Part shown: positions 8,301-13,725 of the stretch, piece after piece
Layout of the letters: each line of letters begins with the position of its first letter
How positions within the stretch are numbered: the stretch's first letter is position 1
Origin: a bacterium
GTDB taxonomy: Bacteria; Electryoneota; Electryoneia; Electryoneales; Electryoneaceae
Length of the DNA: 13,725 nucleotides
Direction: 5' to 3'
Assembly (NCBI GenBank): GCA_028278125.1
Contig: JANQEY010000190.1
Coordinates: 1-13,725, forward strand
Notes under the pieces: generated by a model
Databases searched by the model: none
The model's input: the letters and a program-made list of their open reading frames with translations, nothing else
What the model was told of the DNA's origin: nothing
Position numbers and translations under genes: made by a program

Positions 8301-11300
8301 TGTGTTTCCCCATGGGTCTGTTGTAGTATGTAATTCACCGTCTTCAAAATATGTATAAACCCATTTCAGCCCATTTTCGTCCGTTTTTTCCAGGAGATTG
8401 CCCATAATATCATAGTCATAGTAAGTTTTGAAACATGTGAAATCACTCATTTCTATCATGTTTCCTTTTTCATCATTGACCATGTTTGCTGTAGCGACGA
8501 GCTCATATCCTGTCTCAGGATTTCCCGGATCAGTCGGGACAAGCAGCTTCATTTCAACAAGAAAGCCCTTGGCATCATAAATATACTCTGTGACCCTTTC
8601 ATACTCTGTCATGTAAGCCTGATAAGCCCTGTAGAGATCTCCATAATAAAGCTCATCATCATACTCTTCATCTACATAATACTCATATTTTGTGATGATC
8701 TCCTTTGCATCTGTACTCTCTGTAGCCCTTACATTCTTTGTGACTTTAACAGGTTTCTTAATATCTTCATGGTAATCCCGTACTACCTCAAAACCGTCAG
8801 GATATCTGACATTGGTAAGATTGCCCCGTTCATCATATTCCTTTCTTTTTTCATTTCCATTAGCATCTTCAATACGCATATCGCGGCCGTCTGTTGCTAT
8901 ACGCTCAACGGTCCGGCCATTCTGATCGACATTGGTCTTGTACCCGTCTTTATCGTATGTTATTTCTCTTACTTTCCCGGAAGGATATCTTACACGGGTA
9001 ATAAATTCCTTCTTGCCTTTGTCATAATCATATTCAAATTCATATTTGTAATCAGTTTCTTCGACATCATCTCCTACCTCTTTACCGTCGCTAACGGAGA
9101 TTACATTCCCTTCATCGTCATACTCGATTATTTTTATTCTTTTACCTGGCACTCCCATTGCTTCAAGGGTTGTCATGGTAATTCTACCTTCATCGTCGTA
9201 TTCATATGTAGCTCTTCGGCTGCCCGGACCTACGACCATTGAAAGCAGGTTTTCCGTATTATACCAGTATCTAACTATCCGGCCGGAACAGTCCTGCATA
9301 TAAGAGATTCTTTCATTATCATAATGATAGGTAATAATTCTCCTGCCGTTCCTGTCTTCATACCCCTCCAGTTTATCATTATTATTGTATACAAGATTCA
9401 CGTATGTCCTGTTCAGCTTCCCATATGCGATAAGCTTGCCTTTCTCATCATACTTATTCCAGAGTTCATCCTTACCGTCCCAGGTAAACGTTTTCTCCTC
9501 TTTATTGACTTTAATCGTGTAATTCTCCCTGTGAACAAAAACGGTTTCATCCGTAGGAGATTGTTTATATAGTATTCCCCCTTTTCTAATGCCTGTTATG
9601 GGCTCTTCGCCTGGTTCATGTTCATCCTCAAACAGGTAAGAAAAATCAGGCATTTTCCCCTGTTCTGACAAGCTGTCAGGAATTAGACTCGATTTGTCTG
9701 AACTGGTTTTCCAGGTCTTATCAAAATACGTGTTTCTGGCTGAGATAAGGGTTCCAGGCACTTTAACGTGCAGCGCAGGCGTCATCACGTTATACTGTTT
9801 CATCCATGTGTCCACATGAGAGCCTGTCTCCACCTTTTCAGAACCATTCTCCTTGCAGGGATCGTTTTCATTCCTCTGAGGTTTTGGAACACACTCAGGC
9901 CCGCCTGAGAGAGATGAATAGGAACCAGAAGATGATCCGGAACCACCACCACCTGAGCTGACGTTTATATTTATATTTCCCGTTCCTGACCCATCGCCAC
10001 CGCATGAACCACTGATCGTGAAACAAAAGGGAAAACAATCTGTGGCCACCCACTTTCCGTTTATGCATACCCAGCTAAAACAACCTTTTAGACATATAGT
10101 GATGCCACACCCGCCTCCGCCACCTGATGAACCGCCGTCACCTGGGAAAGGCGGCTGTATGCAGGTCACCCTGTATGGGACAATGATCGTTTCCCCAGCG
10201 TCCACATGGTCCGGCATCACATCAAGCAGTTCATAATCAAAATACTGGTCGTCTTCAGGCAGATAAAATTCAAGATCGTCCGCCCTGATCCAGCCATGGT
10301 TTGTAACCGTAAATTCACCGTTAAAAACGTCGCCAGAAGCCATGTCTGGAAGTTCGACTGACGCGGGTTCAACAACCATTACCGGTGCCGGCACATTGGT
10401 TTCATATGTGGCGGACATGGTAATTTCATATTTGTCCTCAATGGTGATTTCATTCACATCCCACGTCACGGTCACTAAGTTATAATCCAGGAATGCCTCA
10501 TGGGTGGTAGTTACGCCCGGCCTGATCCAAAAATTGTCCACATACTCTTCATGCTTGTCAGCCCTGATCCGGCATACATATTCTCCGGCAGGCAGGTCCT
10601 CAAACAGAGTCTCACCAATGGCATCTGTGTTTTGTGTGACAGTGGCAAGGGTTGCCCTGTTCTGCATGGTGATTCTGGCGTCTTTTACGCCCTGGTTAAC
10701 CTCATTGGTATCAGGATCAACATAACCGATATACAGGTCAACCACCTTGAACAGAATACTTCCTCTGCCCGCGTTGTTGACAATTGCGTTCATATAGATC
10801 TTGACATCACGGTAGTTGTCGCTGGTTACCAGCAGGTAAAACATGTAGTTCCCTTCAGGAACGGACTGTGTGGGCGCGAACGTGATGTTAATACCCCTGT
10901 CCTCGCCTGCTGCCAGGGTTCCCTGGTTTTTCGAAGAACCCAAATATACCCATGGCACCTGTGCACATCCTGTTTCATCAGGCTCTCCGCAGATCCTGGT
11001 TCCGTCCATCTTGTACAGGGCCAGTTGGACATTTTCCATGTCGCTGTATCCCCTGTTTTCAAGGGTAAGGACCTCTGTTACAGTTTCACCTTGTGATACG
11101 CCTGTCTCGATGTTGTTTGGTGAAAAATAAAGAGCTGGAAGCGCTTCTGAAAAAGCAGCGTTTATGGTGACCTGGCCCCATTGTTCTGAGCCTGTTGGCC
11201 CGCTCACTACATCAAAAAGGATGGTACTGACCTCTTCGGCATTGCCATTACCCCAGATAAGGAGCGTGAGAACAGTTGAACCGTCTTCCGGTAAATCAAC

Positions 11301-13725
11301 CGGGGCAGGGAGGTCATAATCAACACCCGCAGGCACATTGCCGTTCAGCACCAGCTGAAGGTTTTCCACTGATGTATTAGCACCTGCTGTAACAGTAATA
11401 TCGATCTCCTGGGTGTAGTTTTCAGGTATGCTCATATCAATCAGCGATGGGCTGATATGAATATCTTTTACAACAAACGTGCTTTGAACAGGCCGGTCCA
11501 TAATATCAGGATGTACGGCACATACCTGGAACGTTCCGGATTCTTTATCATACGGAACAAAGTTATATTCAAACTCACCGTTTTCATCTGTATAGACTTC
11601 ATAGGTGCGCTCAAATCCGTTTAGGGTAGCAACCACGTTCAAAGGTACATACGGAACCTGGGTGGTCTGGTCATCCCTGAGCGCGCGGCCTGATATAATG
11701 ATATTGTTAGTGTCCGTGATGACGCATGGATCACTCCCTGTTTCGCATGGGGTGACACCTGTTACTTCGCCAAAATAGGAAGTAGTTATTGCTGTTATCG
11801 ATTTTGAAGATGACAGACCGTCCATCATGACCTGTTCAGGCGTGCCATGTCCGTAATAAATTTTGAAGATTTCAAGGCTCAGCTTCAGGCTGTCAGGCGC
11901 GCCAGCAGGCACGGCAATATCCACGTCAGCTGATTCAAAACTGCCGCCCGCAGGTATCCGTGCTACGGTCACATCACCAAGGGTGATAACATCCGCGCCT
12001 GTATTCTGATTATAATAGACGTCCTGTAAAACAACGCCCTCTTCAGTCTCAAGAGTAAACTTTGCTTCTGAAGGATCGCTCCCTGTCTTTGCGGTAATGA
12101 TCTCCATCTCTTCATCACCGGTATTCTCAAAGACAAACCTGGCTTTGCCTGTACCGCCCTTTGTAAAGTCTTCCGTAAAAAGCTGCAGCACAAGCATACC
12201 ATCAGCAACATCAACACTTGAATTCCGGATAATCTGCACTGTCTCGCCGGGATTCTGATTGATTTCAAGGGTTGTCTCCACAGGTTCACTGTTTTCCATG
12301 GTATCATATCCGCCGATCACAACCGGTACGGTCATGACAGCGCCCGCAGCAATACCATACACTTCTGACTGGTGATCTTCGCCTTCAATGGTGACTTTCA
12401 GCCTGAAGTTTTCAACCATCTCTAAAGAACGGTTTTCAACCGTGTACTCCAACGCATTCATGATACCGCGTTTGATCACGGCATTGTCAGCGTGAGAAAC
12501 ACTAATCCCCGGCAGTGTGATACTGTGAGGAATGCTGTCTTCTGTGCCGTCGTTTGCTGTAATCGTATATACACGGTCATCTCCTGAATAACCGTTATCC
12601 GTGTATGTCATGGAGGTATTGTTTTCATCCAGAAGCGTACCATCTGTATCCGGGCCAAGATAAATATCATAGTCCACGATATCAGCACCGTTCTGGTGAG
12701 ACCATGTAAGTGTCGGAGATGACGAACCGTTCTGTACAACCAATATGTCTGATACTGGAAGCAGGGAGATGTTCAATCGGTTAGAAATTGCTAAACCTGA
12801 CTGGTTGCCTACTTCGTCAACAGCAACAAGGATATAGTATGTCTTGTCCTTTGATGGATTAGGATCAATCGCTGTGACAGTGTCTTTATCTATGGCTGTA
12901 TATACAGATGAAAGCCCTTCAACTGAGCCTGTTTCTTTTTCTGTATCACTCGCGCGGTAGATCTCAAGATGGACATTCTCTACGCCATAATCCGGCACCA
13001 CCCAGTCGAGCTTTACACCCTGGCCGACCAAAGTGGATACAAGATCGGTCGGATCGCCCGGCAGCGTGCTGTCAGATATGGCCTGTACTATATTGGTGTC
13101 ACAGTTTGCGCTTTCTACTGTATCTGAATTGACACTGGTAACATAATATTCATATGTACCGTCTGTGGTAATAGTATTGTCAATATATGGTAAGGCTGTG
13201 TTAACCCCAGTTCCCCAGGTAGTATCACCTAATGCTCTTCGATAAACATTGTAGCTGGCTGCACCTGGAACTGCGTTCCATGTCAGTTCCACTTCACCGT
13301 CAGGCAGGGCTTCTGCAGCTAGATTTGCAGGACATGCAAGGGGCGGAAGATCTCCGTTATAAACCAGGTAGGTGAAATCCTCTAATAATTCATCCCCGGC
13401 CTTTGTTGCATTGCCAATGTCATCAACACCATTATATTTGAATTTTACTGTATAATGTGAGTCAACAACATCATTTACTAAGGTCAAAGAACCTGTCCAT
13501 GTTTCAGGATCAGCGTTCAATGGGACCAAAGCAATCTCTTTATCAACATCTATTTCAGCTCCGGTGTCGTCGTACAGGTTATAGGAGAGCGAAGAACTTT
13601 CTGAAATCTCATCCAGCACAAACTTAACATCAAGCGTTCTGGTCCCAACAACCTCTATGGGATCTGTCTGGCTGGTAATCGGGTCTGTATTATCGATCAG
13701 CTCAAGGCTGCTGACATTCGGGGCA
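5007..13725 (-). CDS. Giant RHS/YD-repeat polymorphic toxin with HINT domain and AHH-type nuclease tip, 5' end beyond window
   Basis: The frame is open from the right edge to TAA 5009-5007, 2,905 codons, so the true start lies outside the window; the GTG at 13619 is internal. Order of parts, N to C: an Ig-like unit, three FN3-like domains (about 13346-12506), CARDB/NEW3-like beta-sandwiches with two carboxypeptidase-regulatory-like units (near 11700-11510 and 10775-10520), a Cys-rich Gly/Ser linker, at least 25 recognisable YD repeats (YEYDDEGR-type), an RHS core ending YAYNDPIHIIDPTG, a glycine-zipper hydrophobic stretch, a HINT autoprocessing domain and a nuclease-like tip. In known RHS proteins the YD repeats form a shell enclosing the toxin, and core and HINT domains cleave it free. 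No PAAR or T6SS part is visible; Sec export is inferred. The next gene downstream is the likely immunity gene. The YD shell (33-39% GC in samples) is poorer in GC than the N-terminal domains (about 48%). Confidence 0.96.
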   Translation of the reverse strand, partial: APNVSSLELIDNTDPITSQTDPIEVVGTRTLDVKFVLDEISESSSLSYNLYDDTGAEIDVDKEIALVPLNADPETWTGSLTLVNDVVDSHYTVKFKYNGVDDIGNATKAGDELLEDFTYLVYNGDLPPLACPANLAAEALPDGEVELTWNAVPGAASYNVYRRALGDTTWGTGVNTALPYIDNTITTDGTYEYYVTSVNSDTVESANCDTNIVQAISDSTLPGDPTDLVSTLVGQGVKLDWVVPDYGVENVHLEIYRASDTEKETGSVEGLSSVYTAIDKDTVTAIDPNPSKDKTYYILVAVDEVGNQSGLAISNRLNISLLPVSDILVVQNGSSSPTLTWSHQNGADIVDYDIYLGPDTDGTLLDENNTSMTYTDNGYSGDDRVYTITANDGTEDSIPHSITLPGISVSHADNAVIKRGIMNALEYTVENRSLEMVENFRLKVTIEGEDHQSEVYGIAAGAVMTVPVVIGGYDTMENSEPVETTLEINQNPGETVQIIRNSSVDVADGMLVLQLFTEDFTKGGTGKARFVFENTGDEEMEIITAKTGSDPSEAKFTLETEEGVVLQDVYYNQNTGADVITLGDVTVARIPAGGSFESADVDIAVPAGAPDSLKLSLEIFKIYYGHGTPEQVMMDGLSSSKSITAITTSYFGEVTGVTPCETGSDPCVITDTNNIIISGRALRDDQTTQVPYVPLNVVATLNGFERTYEVYTDENGEFEYNFVPYDKESGTFQVCAVHPDIMDRPVQSTFVVKDIHISPSLIDMSIPENYTQEIDITVTAGANTSVENLQLVLNGNVPAGVDYDLPAPVDLPEDGSTVLTLLIWGNGNAEEVSTILFDVVSGPTGSEQWGQVTINAAFSEALPALYFSPNNIETGVSQGETVTEVLTLENRGYSDMENVQLALYKMDGTRICGEPDETGCAQVPWVYLGSSKNQGTLAAGEDRGINITFAPTQSVPEGNYMFYLLVTSDNYRDVKIYMNAIVNNAGRGSILFKVVDLYIGYVDPDTNEVNQGVKDARITMQNRATLATVTQNTDAIGETLFEDLPAGEYVCRIRADKHEEYVDNFWIRPGVTTTHEAFLDYNLVTVTWDVNEITIEDKYEITMSATYETNVPAPVMVVEPASVELPDMASGDVFNGEFTVTNHGWIRADDLEFYLPEDDQYFDYELLDVMPDHVDAGETIIVPYRVTCIQPPFPGDGGSSGGGGGCGITICLKGCFSWVCINGKWVATDCFPFCFTISGSCGGDGSGTGNININVSSGGGGSGSSSGSYSSLSGGPECVPKPQRNENDPCKENGSEKVETGSHVDTWMKQYNVMTPALHVKVPGTLISARNTYFDKTWKTSSDKSSLIPDSLSEQGKMPDFSYLFEDEHEPGEEPITGIRKGGILYKQSPTDETVFVHRENYTIKVNKEEKTFTWDGKDELWNKYDEKGKLIAYGKLNRTYVNLVYNNNDKLEGYEDRNGRRIITYHYDNERISYMQDCSGRIVRYWYNTENLLSMVVGPGSRRATYEYDDEGRITMTTLEAMGVPGKRIKIIEYDDEGNVISVSDGKEVGDDVEETDYKYEFEYDYDKGKKEFITRVRYPSGKVREITYDKDGYKTNVDQNGRTVERIATDGRDMRIEDANGNEKRKEYDERGNLTNVRYPDGFEVVRDYHEDIKKPVKVTKNVRATESTDAKEIITKYEYYVDEEYDDELYYGDLYRAYQAYMTEYERVTEYIYDAKGFLVEMKLLVPTDPGNPETGYELVATANMVNDEKGNMIEMSDFTCFKTYYDYDIMGNLLEKTDENGLKWVYTYFEDGELHTTTDPWGNTTTYEYDLAGNMKVADTVDGSSNALFGKSLLFDSHDNMTQLTVEMGDEDLVTRYAYNKQNNPIKKTDPEGKETYYEYDDDGRLIKISDAGGNTIDFIYNDERPDSTCSSCSSGGVNLPYRVFYNSKYGTEYGYDSRGRKTKVSVLRADPDPATPPFFIYATARYSYDDVGNIVSMTDQKGGKTKYEYDYLNRQVKMANAMEGITKFEYNALDKITFITDAKGHVTEFTYDLCNRMAKEIRPRGQTIQYFYDDANNLDHKIDAKGQKTVYDYSETKKVDRISYYESGQYLNAKKYVDFDYDRIGIIKGYTDYEYNDTLSDYEIVSSAVYNYDKAYRKLSETVNINDGTETDTFITKSHSYSYYKNGLKKTFTMPNGEIYSYLYDDSNNLSTVQIPGLGSINFSGYEMGAPSKVSFPGGSTRGYRYDDLMRAEAIISKYPGGSEIMNYQYEYDEMNLLTRKITEHGTYEYDSHDELYRLTGVDNPDFADEAYSYDEVGNRLSSAYSTEAWTHNANDELETYNSTSVEYDDNGNLSKITLSGVIYNYYYDFEDRLIKVTTGDTGSETLVAEYHYGPFGKRLWKKKALESRTYYHYANEGLVAEYDQDGTETVAYGYKPGSLWTTDPLFMKTTSEYYFYHNDLMGTPQKMISVDGTEVWSAKYDSFGNTVELIDKEDDASYVTNNLRFAGQYFDAETGLHYNWYRYYSPELGIYLTHDPLGLDGGSTNLYTYAYNDPIHIIDPTGEIGIGGFVVGAIIGGVSGYMAGGWEGAMYGAAIGGVAGIFGQFGCSFRAGAMIGGMVGAGENLAWQMLVEGKSVDCIDWLEFLNAGLLGGITGGIGGKFFGACFVEGTLVETEVGLKPIEEIEDGDYVLSMDLETGELSFQMVKQVFVTHERQILELDFEDQDGNLETIGTTPEHPFWQKDLGWVKAEDLLPGDEVFTSSHGWLKVGSGTWLSKRQTVYNFEVEETHSYFIGELGIWVHNSCSQKLGRDLIDEGFEKAKGVYQAAAHIVPTGAFSNRADDVVDAIAMVQEKFNRYIGKEYRNKAINGFWASDGRHMGTHTNKFFLDLGEAFQNVSSKSQAIDALEMIRSLIESEKYL
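5361..5774 (-). other. HINT (intein-like) autoprocessing domain
   Basis: 138 residues from Cys1 (5772-5774, in CFVEGTLVET) through IEEIEDGDYV, the B-block TTPEHPF (His at 5556-5558), VYNFEVEETHSYFIG and the terminal VHN (Asn at 5361-5363). These are the nucleophile, TxxH and His-Asn end of Hedgehog/intein-type domains. In polymorphic toxins this domain cleaves at its C-terminal Asn to release the tip. All expected key residues are present. Confidence 0.9.
5775..6077 (-). other. Glycine-zipper hydrophobic segment
   Basis: 101 residues between RHS core and HINT, rich in GxxxG-type spacing (GAIIGGVSG, GAAIGGVAG, GAMIGGMVGAG, LLGGITGGIGG). Two or three stretches could insert in a membrane. In RHS toxins such segments are often called pre-toxin or translocation regions; a membrane role is inference. 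Confidence 0.7.
6078..6248 (-). other. RHS-repeat-associated core
   Basis: 57 residues matching the conserved RHS core: GQYFDAETGLHYNWYRYY, YLTHDPLGLDGG, YAYNDPIHIIDPTG. The DPxG motifs belong to the aspartyl autoprotease of characterised RHS proteins. This marks the end of the YD shell. Confidence 0.95.
6249..9460 (-). other. RHS/YD-repeat shell
   Basis: About 1,070 residues with more than 25 recognisable YD units such as YEYDDEGRI, KEYDERGNLT, YEYDLAGNM, YSYDDVGNIV, YLYDDSNNLS and YSYDEVGNRL. Known YD repeats wrap into a hollow beta-cocoon. A CSSCSSGG insertion occurs at 7974-7985. The upstream boundary is approximate. Confidence 0.9.
9890..10150 (-). other. Cysteine-rich Gly/Ser linker between N-terminal domains and RHS shell
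   Basis: Glycine/serine runs flank a 36-residue stretch with seven cysteines (codons from 10109 down to 10002: C-x4-C-x3-C-x4-C-x9-C-x3-C-x6-C), including CLKGCFSWVC and CFPFC. Outside it the protein has few cysteines. It may be a disulfide-bonded knot or a hinge. I do not recognise a named family. Confidence 0.6.
10520..13725 (-). other. N-terminal beta-sandwich domain string of the RHS protein (visible part)
   Basis: FN3-like units begin near 13346 (VELTWNAVPGAASYNVYRR), 13064 (VKLDWVVPDYG) and 12758 (PTLTWSHQNGADIVDYDIY). CARDB/NEW3-like units follow (LTLENRGYSDMENVQL). Carboxypeptidase-regulatory-like units are seen at IIISGRALRDD (near 11700) and VKDARITMQNRATLATV through LPAGEYVCRIRADKHEEY (about 10775-10520). 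Such domains usually form extracellular stalks or binding modules; ligand unknown. Confidence 0.65.

Noticed and set aside
8769..9242. 157-codon plus-strand frame with hydrophobic composition
   Set aside because: Antisense to YD repeats; the F/I/Y-rich look comes from reading complementary YD codons.
10500..11096. 198-codon plus-strand frame
   Set aside because: Antisense to the middle of the RHS gene, no ribosome binding site or domain pattern; a by-product of codon bias on the opposite strand.
13617..13619. GTG as start codon of the RHS gene
   Set aside because: The same frame is open for a further 35 codons to the right edge with similar beta-rich composition and no ribosome binding site near the GTG, so the gene starts outside the window.

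Overview
The window carries two very large minus-strand genes and one small minus-strand gene between them. Both large genes run off an edge of the window. In transcription order (right to left): (1) positions 13725-5007, the 3' part of a giant secreted-type RHS/YD-repeat polymorphic toxin of at least 2,905 codons, with its N-terminus beyond the right edge; (2) positions 4719-4213, a 168-codon cytosolic protein placed where an immunity gene is expected; (3) positions 3859-1, the first 1,286 codons of another large Sec-exported protein made of beta-sandwich domains, still open at the left edge.

The RHS protein reads as a complete delivery and processing chain: Ig/FN3-like and carboxypeptidase-regulatory-like domains, a seven-cysteine Gly/Ser linker, about 1,070 residues of YD repeats, an RHS core ending in a DPTG motif, a glycine-zipper hydrophobic segment, a full HINT (intein-like) autoprocessing domain, and a 117-residue C-terminal tip. 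The tip looks like an AHH-type HNH/ENDO VII nuclease in which the first His of the AHH signature is Ala. The small downstream protein has no signal peptide and a DUF3806-like look, and is the best candidate for the cognate immunity protein. This pairing is inferred from position, not proven.

The two intergenic gaps (3872-4212 and 4720-5006) are AT-rich and repeat-laden. A 42-bp hairpin repeat with a TTGGGTT/AACCCAA stem follows the stop codon of both the toxin gene and the putative immunity gene, in the same orientation with one mismatch, so the immunity gene is bracketed by direct repeats. A related perfect 11-bp palindrome, a 9-bp minisatellite that folds on itself, and a CACAGAG repeat fill the gap ahead of gene 3.

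The organism is a bacterium. Sec export, huge FN3/CHB_HEX/thrombospondin-3-like proteins, Sec-type RHS-HINT toxins without visible PAAR or T6SS parts, and this style of short intergenic palindrome together suggest a large-genome Desulfobacterota (former Deltaproteobacteria) or a similar environmental Gram-negative. That is an impression from protein style, not a placement. Hand counts of 300-base samples give about 48-51% GC in the beta-sandwich coding parts, 33-39% in the YD shell, and about 37% in both the toxin tip and the immunity gene.
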